Source: UBA1181 sp045601045 (lineage in GTDB: Bacteria; Bacteroidota; Bacteroidia; Bacteroidales; Paludibacteraceae). From it: a stretch of DNA of 64,000 nucleotides. Every line of letters begins with the position of its first letter. Position 1 is the stretch's first letter. Made by a program: the position numbers and the translations under genes. The DNA is taken from assembly GCA_045601045.1 (NCBI GenBank), contig JAZRZA010000032.1:17210-81209 (forward strand), in the 5' to 3' direction. Below, one piece after another: positions 51,401-59,464 of the stretch. Below the pieces are notes generated by a model that was not told the origin of the DNA, made no database searches, and was given only the letters and a program-made list of their open reading frames with translations.

Positions 51401-53706
51401 TAAGCATCATTCCAGAAACGATAACCCTGGAACATCTCTGTCCCAGAAATATAGTTCGCATACGACAAACGAACATGATTACGTCCACCATTCAACCAAG
51501 AGGCTTCTCCCAAAGATTTATTTTCAAACGAAACAGTGAAAGTCACTGCATCATTTGGGTTCAAGATCTTTCTAGAGGCCTTCTTTGTCATCTGAAGTGT
51601 TCTGTTTGGTACAATGTCCACACAGTTTCGCTCCATTGTATAGGTCGCATGGTTGGGGTATTCATTGCTGGTCCAATCCTCGAAATTCGATCCACTGACT
51701 GTACTGGTCAAACAGATACGAGGGTTAAGCGTATCTTTCACCGCAACGATGAACGTCACAGAATCTATCGTCGCATCAAGACCTCCTGTTTTAAAGCCTG
51801 GGATTTCGCCGACGTTCCATGTGATTTTTCCACCCTCAACGCTTCCTTTTCCTCTTTTAATGGAAACTACTTCGTAGTTAGGATCCAACTCCGTGACAAT
51901 CTTCACATCCTTCGCGTCAGCGGAACCATAGTTACGGAACTGAACATTGTACTCAAGCAAATCGTCAACGTACGCATAGGTTTTATCCACAGACATATAG
52001 ACCTTCACGTTGGCCTCTCTCTTCATATCCTGTGGAGCATGAAGGTTTCCTGAATGGGTCAAAAGTCCCCAACAACGATAGAATCCATGGAAATATTCCG
52101 GCGTGTTTCCAAGGTAACGCTCCTCTGAATCCCAGGTACATGCTTTGTTGGTACCATCCCAGGTGATCTCAGATTGACGATACATATCGGCAACCAATTC
52201 CAAATCGCCCGAACAAACTGCGGCCGCAGCACTTGCACCTAATGTATAGGGAGCGGGAGATGCGCCTGAACCCATAGGGGTTTTGTCCGCATTATATGAT
52301 TGCATGATATTACAAACACCTTTCCAATATGGCTGACCAGGATCGGGGGCCGCACCCATCTGTACACATTGTCCGTGAAGATCGCCAGGCGCTTTATTGC
52401 CATAACCTGACCATGGTTCCTTCAAAAACTCCGCCATGCGGTCTGCCATATCCTTCTCGAATGTGTTGCCACCAGCCTTGGGTTGATGGGCGACTGGATC
52501 CCATGTGGTCTCAGGATTACCATGCCACATATAATTTATAAGGGTACGCAAGACAAAACGGAAATCCTCACCCTCACTGAACTGAGTAAAGGACACATTC
52601 GCGTCATCACCATATTCGAACGAAAATTTACCGGCCGACGCGATCATTCCCTTTTTATACGCCTGACCAATCAACCAATCCGACGAAGCCTCGCCTCTCT
52701 TATACTGATTGATTTGCCATTCGGTTCCTTCGCCCTCCTCTTCCAAGAATTTAGCGAACTCATTGTAATACGCTGGAGCGATATAATCCGCATAGGCATC
52801 TGGTGTACTCAAATTACAATTGGGTGTGACAAAAGGATAATCCTTCTGTGTTTGACGCCACTGAGTCATATCTCCACCCTTGTTACCACCATGTACATAT
52901 CCATCGATACCAATATCGCCACTGGTATGGCCTCCTTTGTAAATAGATCCATCTCCATTTACGGAGGTAATCATGAATGTGTCGACGTATGCCGCCAAGA
53001 AATCCTGGGCAATCTTTTTGTATGAAATAGGATTACCCTTACTATCCAAAACGGGCTTTCCATCCTGCATCATCCATTCACCCCATTGTTTGTAGGCGAT
53101 TAGAACGGCCAACGCGATATCATCATCACCGTCGGTAGCGGATCCCTCGTTGGGATCAATCTTTGTCTCATCGGTATAACACAAAGGCAAACCTGGACTA
53201 AACTCATAATTAGGAAGGAATGTTTCACCATTAAAATATCTTTCCACTTTAGGGATTTTATAGTCATGGATCCACATCCAAAGGCCATTGAAGGTAGGTT
53301 GATCCGCAAAAATAGCGGACATCAAAAGCATATAACCGTCACCCTCCGAACAGTGTGGCGCATGTGTTGACGCTGGCACAGTCGGATCGTTGAAACTGAT
53401 ATACTTCACACCTCCCTGGGAAGTCTTGGAATATCTACATCTGTGGGACATAATTTCATATGCCTCACGACCTGTCTTTTCCATATCCGCATGAGTAACA
53501 CCTTCAGCGTTGTATTTAGCCAAAGTTTTACCCACCTTATACTCCTTGAACTGAGGATAAGGGAATGCAGGATTTCCGGAATTAATATCTACCTTGATAA
53601 ACACAGACGGATCATATGGTATGTTCTGGCCTTGACCTTGTACATGAGACACAAAGCATACGCACGACATACATACTCCTAAAAAAATTCTAACGAATTT
53701 ATTCAT
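45436..53706 (-). CDS. Giant GH8 glucanase/xylanase with Ig-like stalk and T9SS type B sorting domain
   Basis: A 2756-residue secreted protein. I start at Met 53706 (NKFVRIFLGVCMSCVCFVSHVQGQ is a clear signal peptide); a longer frame from 53754 adds 16 residues with no export signal. Residues about 25-540 are a glycoside hydrolase family 8 (alpha/alpha)6 domain: the acid Glu in HCSEGDGYMLLMSAIF near residue 118 and the TDGDDDIALAVLIAY motif near residue 190. Then come DUF11-type repeats (ADAKDVKIVTELDPNYEV), one split by a jelly-roll-like insert, and about a dozen Ig/PKD-like modules (pattern C-x-G-x-S/A, e.g. TICAGQSATLTV). The end is a gliding-type C-terminal domain (IPEYFTPDGSGQHDTWDVST, VTIYDRYGKVV). 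An enzyme of this length is exceptional. Confidence 0.9.
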   Translation of the reverse strand: MNKFVRIFLGVCMSCVCFVSHVQGQGQNIPYDPSVFIKVDINSGNPAFPYPQFKEYKVGKTLAKYNAEGVTHADMEKTGREAYEIMSHRCRYSKTSQGGVKYISFNDPTVPASTHAPHCSEGDGYMLLMSAIFADQPTFNGLWMWIHDYKIPKVERYFNGETFLPNYEFSPGLPLCYTDETKIDPNEGSATDGDDDIALAVLIAYKQWGEWMMQDGKPVLDSKGNPISYKKIAQDFLAAYVDTFMITSVNGDGSIYKGGHTSGDIGIDGYVHGGNKGGDMTQWRQTQKDYPFVTPNCNLSTPDAYADYIAPAYYNEFAKFLEEEGEGTEWQINQYKRGEASSDWLIGQAYKKGMIASAGKFSFEYGDDANVSFTQFSEGEDFRFVLRTLINYMWHGNPETTWDPVAHQPKAGGNTFEKDMADRMAEFLKEPWSGYGNKAPGDLHGQCVQMGAAPDPGQPYWKGVCNIMQSYNADKTPMGSGASPAPYTLGASAAAAVCSGDLELVADMYRQSEITWDGTNKACTWDSEERYLGNTPEYFHGFYRCWGLLTHSGNLHAPQDMKREANVKVYMSVDKTYAYVDDLLEYNVQFRNYGSADAKDVKIVTELDPNYEVVSIKRGKGSVEGGKITWNVGEIPGFKTGGLDATIDSVTFIVAVKDTLNPRICLTSTVSGSNFEDWTSNEYPNHATYTMERNCVDIVPNRTLQMTKKASRKILNPNDAVTFTVSFENKSLGEASWLNGGRNHVRLSYANYISGTEMFQGYRFWNDAYEAYINPGNYRVSYFMYDAAAMGLASANNPTGWDFTLNNANDCYKYLLNHTPDTISFHYQRVPSGEDEHGKWNQRLMVQFADFTMAPSSYTFNKIAERPENPNAVPGANNFYSLHKGVGGPTFIRTQLRSNPHLAMAGKVKDDWSYEKLETKERPMDMQTSALYLLTPCYADVNNLGYEVDVHARNVCYTGDIDMTTYDRMLVEEFDGYTWRRILGRAPLPGRECMNVTIIDTIPYELEFHHWVDSTALKNDKGEKIQATYTPAPAGTKAFSGIIKWTAPSMLVGEKDKLVYVCVARDMGCPDIDDVYYSNVAWISSDTDSPDSSRVDLMTTCAEIPPVGDEQESLFKRASKKAAQQGETVDYTVKYINNTGTHVEADCKSTKGWKALGNSTLPSIDGGYLLLNTEGSHLFAPEYSYGNNGDVYFQLDRCTNAIENTWVVLRWTGGTPGSADFKGAAVKVTPHASLPNTFKCEVYDNGKCIAKEGEGEDLIIYPGDGANPEFKFSIIDNHLYMYINNAEEEWVDVMKDWKDLAAKGPGYFGMYVKGKTNSAPHLTEFITDLDYAFNVTLSDQLPEELGNLTAISDNGKWDETPNYISWPMVATTVETAIPPMDSVVRTYTAEVVACVDKYITNMGIATVYGLDSMKVLNTIECGSSCNLESVDLLLEDTQICEGDSALLEVVAKESGSYYYTYYLNGEIYKKNQTKAKLYLTEPGEYYVVVTGVSDETCTLKSDKVTLKVNKRPVSADFDAGVLCQGTLAANNKKYGEASKAVNYGISLGYSIEWYDAEGEILSDITTLPNPDDAEAGEYKYVYRYKSEEGCYSDSATFTFTKADTAVIKLSDLTICAGQSATLTVEENDTYTYLWSDGSTQNELVTDKAGNYSVEVTTAEGCVANARATVTVADELVVDLGQDTTICSANLPLVLDATTNYDTYEWNDGSSESTLEVTESGEYEVKVTQGTCEGSGKINVVVSPTPVLNGTFKVSYLVSDTTSAGVFDKSLTEYDKNVLEKESGLTYTWYDEKMKELSSEPIPAIPSEGNAEYIYYVKAVNDDGCESELQEIKVMVISSPMPSAEDVNYCVNDDAEPLTATATDNESATTWTLTWYDAEGNKLADAPKPSTVEAGKTVYYVSQTDQDGVEGAKKSVTVTVYALPELKPIMPLKRSCDEPILLNSLFEEQTGVEKFYFTFFDPNGEDMTAQVNCIDCEEDVYAPTSGTYRALASYRPVSGLSCSSEKSSIEIVIDKIEDLTISGSPSICPYEEIVLTASATSEGSELKYLWRGDASSNEAEVSMTDRDGTYGKVYSFSLNVSAGACEVDTVMNVTVGRGQLTGAILANGEKTKDYLSCGNESVKLSTTHEGTDFVWKNYDGELIGEGKSVEVNPEATTTYIVSFTNKCETSDTIEVKIMPITVEPEFQLLNVEICEGESASAKLKLKGYDPTMAGSYIKWYKDGEQMSDFDNKTELTILSATLADAGEYTFEVSNGLCLAENLGDVTSATLVVKQYVSFSQTESVVALRGDDVDLSLNQLKPADATVTWKGAAHTGEGNPYTLSSITADELFKVHVEADNYCARDTQLQVLVDAKVVVSAATSTSVICLGDEAVVVADTTGTGKLLHPSNYKITWYACDASGDCKALSASGLTLKDKAANTASYYVEVTYGDQEVQSEKIPVSVILPPTYTTTTGAVSCSGEEVEITIEVKEITDYEIAWANGEKGASIQVSPANTTTYSFTITQQGICPVTDKVEVRVKEQPAITLAANTTVCSGDGVEFKPEVTGDDIISYQWKDPNGNVVARTKNLSLQTAVAGSYTLTVASESCGEATASQEVTVRSLPEVTVDSVNISTRTIVSAEAVEYRVDKGEWSTEDTYEGLVYDLPHTAFARDEYGCVGMTVFVVASPPIAIPEYFTPDGSGQHDTWDVSTILDSYPNSKVTIYDRYGKVVAELEGDTSEWDGTYNGNPLPSTDYWYIIYVPEIDRVFKGHFTLIRTK

Positions 53707-53786
53707 GGTCAATCTTATAAAATCTAATTTCACAACGTGTTGTTTTCCCAGCACAGTTGTAATAATGGTAATACACTATATCTCCG

Positions 53787-53794
53787 CAAATATA
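53787..53794 (-). promoter_or_regulatory. Promoter -7 box for giant GH8 gene
   Basis: TATATTTG on the minus strand, 80 bp upstream of the chosen start at 53706, leaving a 5' leader of about 75 nt. Confidence 0.6.
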
Positions 53795-53910
53795 TAAAAA
53801 AAACTTAATTGGGAGGCTTTTTCTCATCTTTTCCCCCACACATCTCCCCTATTTTTAGATTTTTGCAAACATTAACTTGTTCAGCATATAAAGATTTCTA
53901 TAAAAGATAT

Positions 53911-53918
53911 TATCTTTG
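53911..53918 (+). promoter_or_regulatory. Promoter -7 box for LRR/Ig lipoprotein gene
   Basis: TATCTTTG, 126 bp upstream of the ATG at 54045. The 338-bp gap 53707-54044 otherwise holds only the two divergent leaders; I see no gene or structured RNA in it. Confidence 0.6.
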
Positions 53919-54044
53919 CCTTTTATTAAGGGAATAGTTTTTTCTCTTTGTAGCAAGAGGAGTGGTTCTTCTTAAATGAATTTGCGTATATGATTGGCAT
54001 ACAATTAGGTTTACGAAATCATTAATAATTAAATTAACATATAA

Positions 54045-55229
54045 ATGAACACAAAAAAAGTATTTAGAATGGCGATGGCAGCCACTTTGGCATTGCCTAC
54101 CATGTTCGTCTCTTGTAAGCACGACGACGACAAGAATGCGGCTGACCCGAAGCCAAAAATCCCAGTGGAGAGCGTCACTTTGAATTTGCACGACACCACT
54201 ATTTTCAAGGGCGAGAACTTTGTTCTATCCGCCACTATCCTCCCTGCCAACGCAGACACTTTGGATATCGAGTGGAAGAGCGGAGATAACGCTGTAGTCA
54301 CAGTCAACAGCACAGGTACAGTAATTGGTCTAGGAAAGGGTACCGCCTACATTTACGCCATTTCATTGGGCGGAAACAAGAAGGACTCTTGCGCTGTGAA
54401 GGTCATCGAGAACATCGAAATCGCGGACGCTAACTTCTTGAAGGCATTGGTCGCAGACCCTAACATCAACACCAACGGCGATGACGGTATCGACCCTAAG
54501 GAGGCGTTGAACGCAAAAGTATTGGATTTGTCAGGTAAGAAGATCGCCTCTTTGGCAGGTCTTAACTACTTCACTAACTTGGAGGAGTTGACTGTCAGCG
54601 ACAACCAATTGACTGAAATCGACGTGAAGCCTTTGACAAAGTTGAGAGAACTCGCTTGCGACAACAACAAGATCTCTAAGCTTGACATCAGCCAAAACAC
54701 CGCGTTGACCTCTATCATGTGTTACAAGAACAACTTGGACACTTTGGATATCAGAAACAACGCTAACCTCAACGTTATTTTCTGCGGTAACCAAAGCAAC
54801 GTCTTGAAGCTTCAACTCACCACCGCACAATTCAATACTATCTGGAAAGAGAATGGTACAGACCCCGACAACAAGGGTGTTGAGATGGTGATGAACTTCT
54901 TTGATGGCACTACTTTCGCATCTACCTCTTTCGAGAACAACTTGAAGAATGGCGACACCTTCTCATTCAACATCAGAAAGAAGCAATTCACCTTCCGTCT
55001 TCAAGACAGCGAAGGTAATGAGTTGTCATTCTACGACAGCACAGTCCTCAGACAAATCGTTTGGACAAGCTCCGATGAGACAATCGCTACCATCTCCGCA
55101 GACTACGAGGATGAGACCGATAACAACAAGGTCCAAATGACTGTAAAGACGCTTGCGGCAGGAAATGCGGTCATCACGGGTACTGTAAATAACGAGTACA
55201 CAATCTCTTTCAACCTTGAGGTAAAGTAA
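54045..55229 (+). CDS. Lipoprotein with Big_2 Ig-like domain and leucine-rich repeats
   Basis: A 394-residue lipoprotein (lipobox LPTMFVSC, Cys near residue 24). Residues about 40-125 are a bacterial Ig-like domain of group 2 (ESVTLNLHDTTIFKGENFVL, and STGTVIGLGKGTAYIYA). Residues about 130-260 are short leucine-rich repeats of the internalin type (NLEELTVSDNQLTEIDVKPL, LRELACDNNKISKLDI, LTSIMCYKNNLDTLDI). The C-terminal 100 residues look like another beta domain. It probably binds a protein or glycan at the cell surface. Codon choice is strongly biased (many AAG/AAC/TTG), suggesting high expression. Confidence 0.85.
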   Translation: MNTKKVFRMAMAATLALPTMFVSCKHDDDKNAADPKPKIPVESVTLNLHDTTIFKGENFVLSATILPANADTLDIEWKSGDNAVVTVNSTGTVIGLGKGTAYIYAISLGGNKKDSCAVKVIENIEIADANFLKALVADPNINTNGDDGIDPKEALNAKVLDLSGKKIASLAGLNYFTNLEELTVSDNQLTEIDVKPLTKLRELACDNNKISKLDISQNTALTSIMCYKNNLDTLDIRNNANLNVIFCGNQSNVLKLQLTTAQFNTIWKENGTDPDNKGVEMVMNFFDGTTFASTSFENNLKNGDTFSFNIRKKQFTFRLQDSEGNELSFYDSTVLRQIVWTSSDETIATISADYEDETDNNKVQMTVKTLAAGNAVITGTVNNEYTISFNLEVK

Positions 55230-55252
55230 TCGTAGTTGACTCAACCCATACG

Positions 55253-55294
55253 AGAAAGGGACGCTTCTGATTGAAGCGTCCCTTTCTATTTTTC
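55253..55294. terminator. Bidirectional terminator between converging genes
   Basis: A 15-bp perfect stem AGAAAGGGACGCTTC / GAAGCGTCCCTTTCT with loop TGATT, followed by ATTTTTCT on the plus strand. It closes the lipoprotein gene and also faces the end of the ketosynthase operon. Confidence 0.9.
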
Positions 55295-55307
55295 TCAAAT
55301 GAAATTT

Positions 55308-56450
55308 CTACACCCGCTCGTAGGCTATCGCCGCGTTACTGCCTCCGAATCCGGAAATCAGTTTGAGGAAACAGCGCTTATCGCTTTGCGTCAACTGGTC
55401 GCAAACCGTCATCGGTTGCACCACCCCGTAGGTTTCGTGGCCTGCCGTAGGCAAGATGCGACGATCTTGGATCGCCGCCATAGAGAGGATACACTCCAAC
55501 AAACCTGCCGCACCCAAAGTGTGACCATAATATCCCTTCAGACTGAAAGTCGGCACCTCGCACAATCCCGCGCGACTAATCGCCCAAGACTCCATATCAT
55601 CATTGTATCTGGTAGCGGTACCATGCGCGCAGATAAAGGAGATCTGACTAGGATCGATGTCTCGCATCGCTAAGGTTGTGGCATTGAAAAGCCCCTCACC
55701 CGTTCGGGAAGGTCCAGAGATATGGTTCGCATCGTTACGGTTGCCCCCGCCTCGCCAGACGATGGTATCTTTTGGCAAAACCGTATCATCCGCCACCTGC
55801 TCAAAAACGATGGTCGCAGCCGCCTCTCCCAAGTTCAGACCGACTCTGTTCTCATCGAAAGGTTTGCACAATTCAGGCGATAGCGCCTTGAATGACTGGA
55901 ATCCCGAAACGACAAACCTGCACAAGATATCGGCACCCACCACGACCGCGTGACGATAACCCTTGGTACGCATCAGATCGAAGGCCAACAACTGAGCAGC
56001 CACGCCCGAAATACAGGCGTTGCTCACAACCACAACCTCATTGGGATTGCCAAAATACTTTCCCAAGATCTGCGCCGACGACCATAATTCCGCACGCTTT
56101 TTCTCAAATCCGTCACAATCCTCCAACAAAGAGACATTTCCCTTCGTGGTGGAGAGAACAAACACGACATCCTCCCTCTTCGGATCGATCGCCGCCGCCT
56201 TTACCGCACGTTGGGCGGAGAGGAGCATCACCTGCTCAAAGCGGGTAAGCCGCTCACAAGGCTTCAACTCCTGGGCCACACACGATGCCACATGATTCCA
56301 ATCGAACAGCGAACCGAAAAAGGGCTCCGGCAACCCAAACACACCAGTGCGAAGAGAGCCTCCTTTTAATCCGTTCTTGACATTCGCATAGTTCTCCTCA
56401 GAAGTGTTACCCAAAGGGGAGAAAATATTATCGCTTAATTTATAGATCAT
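55308..56450 (-). CDS. Beta-ketoacyl-ACP synthase (polyene cluster type)
   Basis: A 380-residue condensing enzyme with a full Cys-His-His set: VVVSNACISGVAAQ near residue 152, ICAHGTATRYNDDMES near residue 277 and YYGHTLGAAGLLECIL near residue 310. It lengthens an acyl chain bound to acyl carrier protein. It is shorter than housekeeping FabF and diverges at the N-terminus, as usual for ketosynthases in aryl polyene or flexirubin clusters. It is the last of a run of minus-strand genes (acyltransferase, methyltransferase, dehydratase, ketosynthase), which supports a specialised lipid or pigment role over fatty acid synthesis. Confidence 0.85.
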   Translation of the reverse strand: MIYKLSDNIFSPLGNTSEENYANVKNGLKGGSLRTGVFGLPEPFFGSLFDWNHVASCVAQELKPCERLTRFEQVMLLSAQRAVKAAAIDPKREDVVFVLSTTKGNVSLLEDCDGFEKKRAELWSSAQILGKYFGNPNEVVVVSNACISGVAAQLLAFDLMRTKGYRHAVVVGADILCRFVVSGFQSFKALSPELCKPFDENRVGLNLGEAAATIVFEQVADDTVLPKDTIVWRGGGNRNDANHISGPSRTGEGLFNATTLAMRDIDPSQISFICAHGTATRYNDDMESWAISRAGLCEVPTFSLKGYYGHTLGAAGLLECILSMAAIQDRRILPTAGHETYGVVQPMTVCDQLTQSDKRCFLKLISGFGGSNAAIAYERV

Positions 56451-56488
56451 ATATAGTAATTTCTTTTCAAAGGGATTGTCGACAAGCG

Positions 56489-56908
56489 CTACAACGATTT
56501 TTCCGTCAAAACCACACGCATCTCACCCTCTGCCACCAACTCGCCACCAACCATCACCTTGGATAAATAGATGGAGATGGAAAACACAGGATCTCCCTGC
56601 TCCTCCACTAGGGTCTCCACCACCGATCCTACAGGCGGCAACTTGTAGATCTTGAGATTCTTCACCGACGCCACCACGCCAATTCGGATAGGTACATGTC
56701 GGGAGAGATACCCAATATGGGTAGCGCAACTCTGCGCGATGTTTTCCAACACACCCGCCTCCAGCAACTTTCCGTTCTTGACCAGTGGATGACCTTCGCG
56801 CACCACAAAATCTGTCTGGCAAAGATGCTGCTCACACGCCAACATCCGATCCACTAAAAGGAATGGCGGCTGCTGCGGCAAAAACTCGGAAGCGTTTAAC
56901 GGTTGCAT
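56489..56908 (-). CDS. Hotdog-fold 3-hydroxyacyl-ACP dehydratase (FabZ/ApeP-like)
   Basis: A 139-residue hotdog protein. LPQQPPFLLVDRML near the N-terminus and GHPLVKNGKLLEAGVLENIAQSCA near residue 38 align with FabZ, with the His in GHPLV and the Glu in VLENIAQ in the catalytic positions. It removes water from 3-hydroxyacyl-ACP. Small FabZ-like proteins of this type are standard parts of aryl polyene gene clusters. Its start lies inside the last codons of the methyltransferase gene (13-bp overlap). Confidence 0.83.
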   Translation of the reverse strand: MQPLNASEFLPQQPPFLLVDRMLACEQHLCQTDFVVREGHPLVKNGKLLEAGVLENIAQSCATHIGYLSRHVPIRIGVVASVKNLKIYKLPPVGSVVETLVEEQGDPVFSISIYLSKVMVGGELVAEGEMRVVLTEKSL

Positions 56909-57996
56909 TTCGACGCTAATTTACATACAACAAGACTATGGCCTTGACCCAATCCATCATGGATGGTCTCCACCTCCAATCCTGCCGCATTGATGCAACG
57001 GATCATATCATTAGAGTAGTACATCTTACTGTTTCCATTCGCCATGGCAGTAAAATAGATACTGATTTGCGCCAAGCAATAGGATGCCGTTTCAAAGCGC
57101 TGTCTATCCCAGAAAGTCTCCATGATGAATAGACGACTCTCCGCTTGCATGGATTTAGCGGCACGGGTCAAGATACTGATCACCTCTTCCTCGCTGAAAC
57201 AATCCAAGAATTGGCTCATCCAAATCGCATCAAATCCAGTTGGGAATGGCACCTTTTCATCGAGCAAATTGGCACCATGTCCGTGAATACGGTCTGCACC
57301 TGGTTTACCCTTTGTCTGCTCGCGCATCATCGCCAATTGCTGTGGAAGATCCATGATGGTCACCTCCGCCTCCGCATTACGTGTCACACACTTCATGGCG
57401 AAACGACCTGTATTGCCACCTACATCCAACAAACTTCTGCGCTTGCCGTCAAAAACGACATTCATCGCCTCGTCGAAAGAACAATCTGAATAGTAGTGGT
57501 CGAAACCGAACCAGCTCTTTTGAACTTGTTCAGGCAATTGAGAGAGACCTTCATAGATGGTTGGCCACTCACCAAAGACCTTCAATCCCTCAGGCTTGCC
57601 ATTCAAAATGGCCTCCTCCAAATTGAATAGTCCCAAATAATTAACATCGTGGTTGAAATCCATGTTCACACGTGCCATATCGTCGTGAATCAAAAACCAT
57701 CCTGGTTTCGCCAAGAAGAATTTACCATCCCTCAACAATATGGTTCCTATGGTCAAAGAGGACTCCAAAAGGCATTGAGCGCCATAACGAGAAAGATGGG
57801 CCTTTTCCGCCACCTCTTCCAAGGTCAATCCATTTTTGTTATCATCCAACATTTGGAAGATTCCGAACTTAACCATCAAGCGAGACACTTGAAACACAAC
57901 AGGACCCGCAGCGATCTCCTGCGCCAAGCGTTGCGCTTGCAAAGCAGAGAATCGGTCCTTACTATACATCTCTTTCTGTGGAGATTGCAATTCCAT
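56896..57996 (-). CDS. SAM-dependent O-methyltransferase
   Basis: A 366-residue enzyme of the plant-type O-methyltransferase family. An N-terminal winged-helix dimerisation domain (FGIFQMLDDNKNGLTLEEVAEKAHLSRYGAQ) precedes a Rossmann domain with the SAM loop LLDVGGNTGRFAMKC near residue 190, the acidic residue in VTIMDLPQQL and GHGANLLDEKVPFP. It presumably methylates a phenolic or hydroxy group, as the methyltransferases of flexirubin and aryl polyene clusters do on the aryl head. It lies between the acyltransferase (58 bp gap) and the dehydratase (overlap). Confidence 0.85.
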   Translation of the reverse strand: MELQSPQKEMYSKDRFSALQAQRLAQEIAAGPVVFQVSRLMVKFGIFQMLDDNKNGLTLEEVAEKAHLSRYGAQCLLESSLTIGTILLRDGKFFLAKPGWFLIHDDMARVNMDFNHDVNYLGLFNLEEAILNGKPEGLKVFGEWPTIYEGLSQLPEQVQKSWFGFDHYYSDCSFDEAMNVVFDGKRRSLLDVGGNTGRFAMKCVTRNAEAEVTIMDLPQQLAMMREQTKGKPGADRIHGHGANLLDEKVPFPTGFDAIWMSQFLDCFSEEEVISILTRAAKSMQAESRLFIMETFWDRQRFETASYCLAQISIYFTAMANGNSKMYYSNDMIRCINAAGLEVETIHDGLGQGHSLVVCKLASKCNR

Positions 57997-58054
57997 AATC
58001 GTATTGTTTTTTTTCTAAACTTATCAATCTGTTTTCACTCACACTTGGCCATCA

Positions 58055-58942
58055 TCACTTCCAGAATGGATAGAAATTGAACCATTGAAGCGGATATTGT
58101 TTCACCATCTCCTCCAACTCGCCGGCGAATTGTCTGGTCAGATGCTCCGCTTGTTGAACGGAATTGGTTGCCTCGGCGGATGGACGCAACAATTTCGCAT
58201 AGCCATAATATCGAGAATGGCTGATTTTCACAATGAAAAGGGCCGCTACCGGCACATTCAGTTGCGCCGCCAAACGAAATGTTCCCACTGGGAAATCAGC
58301 CTCGCTTCCCAAGAAATCAAGCGTTACCTTTTTATTTCCTCCCAAAAATCGGTCGCAAGGAATCGTTACCACCTCACCATTGTCCAAAGCGTTTTTAATG
58401 GTAAAGAGATGGGACATATCCTCCGTCACAGGGATCAGGTTGATGTTCATCTTCCCGAAGGCTGAATTTCGCTGGTTCTGAAAACCCTTCCGTTCACCAC
58501 CGAATATGATACCGTTGATTCGTTTCTTGTCCTGATGGATAGAGAGTCCCGCCATCTCCAAATTGCCGAAATGGGCACTGGCGATGATAAAGCCGCTCTC
58601 ACCACAAAGTAAATCGTGGATGACGTCATCCCCCTGCATCTCCACCTTGAATTGAGCCGCGTTTCCCGCCAAAATGGCGAACTTATCCAACACCACCTCA
58701 CCGAAAAGGATGTGGTTGCGGCACGTGGATAGGAACGCTTTCCATTTAGCGTAATGGTGACGCTCCCTAAAATAGCTATAGATGGCGTTTCGGCCCTTTT
58801 TCGCGAAGATGAGGTAGAAAGGAATAACAAGATAGAGCACAGGATAGAGCCATACCACCCGCACCTTGCTCAACACCAGCAGCAAGAAGTTCTGCCCGAA
58901 CCATCCTCCGCCCGTCTTTCCTTTCCAATCTTTATTCTCCAT
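58055..58942 (-). CDS. LpxL-like acyltransferase (polyene cluster type)
   Basis: A 295-residue lysophospholipid acyltransferase-type protein. The N-terminus DWKGKTGGGWFGQNFLLLVL is typical of acyltransferases in polyene clusters, and one membrane segment follows (VVWLYPVLYLVIPFYLIFA). The catalytic HxxxxE-type motif is SAHFGNLEMAG near residue 135, with PCDRF and PVGTFRLA further on. It probably attaches the finished polyene chain to a membrane lipid. I chose the Met at 58942 (MENKDWKG), four bases after the upstream stop codon; a start at 58969 would overlap the DUF4268 gene by 23 bases. Confidence 0.85.
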   Translation of the reverse strand: MENKDWKGKTGGGWFGQNFLLLVLSKVRVVWLYPVLYLVIPFYLIFAKKGRNAIYSYFRERHHYAKWKAFLSTCRNHILFGEVVLDKFAILAGNAAQFKVEMQGDDVIHDLLCGESGFIIASAHFGNLEMAGLSIHQDKKRINGIIFGGERKGFQNQRNSAFGKMNINLIPVTEDMSHLFTIKNALDNGEVVTIPCDRFLGGNKKVTLDFLGSEADFPVGTFRLAAQLNVPVAALFIVKISHSRYYGYAKLLRPSAEATNSVQQAEHLTRQFAGELEEMVKQYPLQWFNFYPFWK

Positions 58943-58946
58943 CCGC

Positions 58947-59417
58947 TCAATCATTTTGCTCCGCATCATCTTGGAGTAACTCCTTCATCTCTTTGAACAT
59001 GCGTTCGCAATGACACATCTCTCGCGAAAGGAAGGGATAAAACTCGGGCCACTGCTCCTGGCGGTGGATATCAAGTCCTCCAAGATGCTTATAAATGCGA
59101 GAAACCATTGTACCACAAGGCTTCTGGAACTGCTCCTGCCACTCCGCATCCGCAAAGTATTCATCAACGACGACCTTGTATTTCTTCATCGTCTCATACA
59201 TGGCAAGACGCTTACGCTGCTGGGGGTGGTTCAACTCAAAAATGACATAGGCACCATCTCGCGCCGCATCAAATTTCATCTCCACACCTTTCAACTTCGT
59301 ATTATACAAGATCCATTTGCGCTTCTTATATTTGAAACGAGGAAGGTTCTCGCAAAATGCATCAAACCCTGTCCAAAAGTTTCTCTTCAACTCCTTTACC
59401 TCTTCTCTTGTGTACAT
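58947..59417 (-). CDS. DUF4268 family protein
   Basis: A 156-residue soluble protein. FWTGFDAFCENLPRFKYKKR followed by KWILYNTKLKGVEMKFDA matches the start of DUF4268, and SRIYKHLGGLDIHRQEQW with the late FLSREM helix also fits. The family has no established function; it is sometimes joined to nuclease-like domains, but none is visible here. It lies four bases upstream of the acyltransferase start, so translation is probably coupled, although nothing in its sequence suggests a role in polyene synthesis. Confidence 0.75.
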   Translation of the reverse strand: MYTREEVKELKRNFWTGFDAFCENLPRFKYKKRKWILYNTKLKGVEMKFDAARDGAYVIFELNHPQQRKRLAMYETMKKYKVVVDEYFADAEWQEQFQKPCGTMVSRIYKHLGGLDIHRQEQWPEFYPFLSREMCHCERMFKEMKELLQDDAEQND

Positions 59418-59464
59418 AAGCCTCTCGTTTTACGCGAAAATACGATTTCTTATCGAAATAGCAA

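Noticed and set aside
51004..52053. Long plus-strand frames opposite the giant GH8 gene (also 50281-50916 and 45997-46446)
   Set aside because: All are antisense to a continuous 2756-codon gene with clear domains, and the translated products have no family resemblance.
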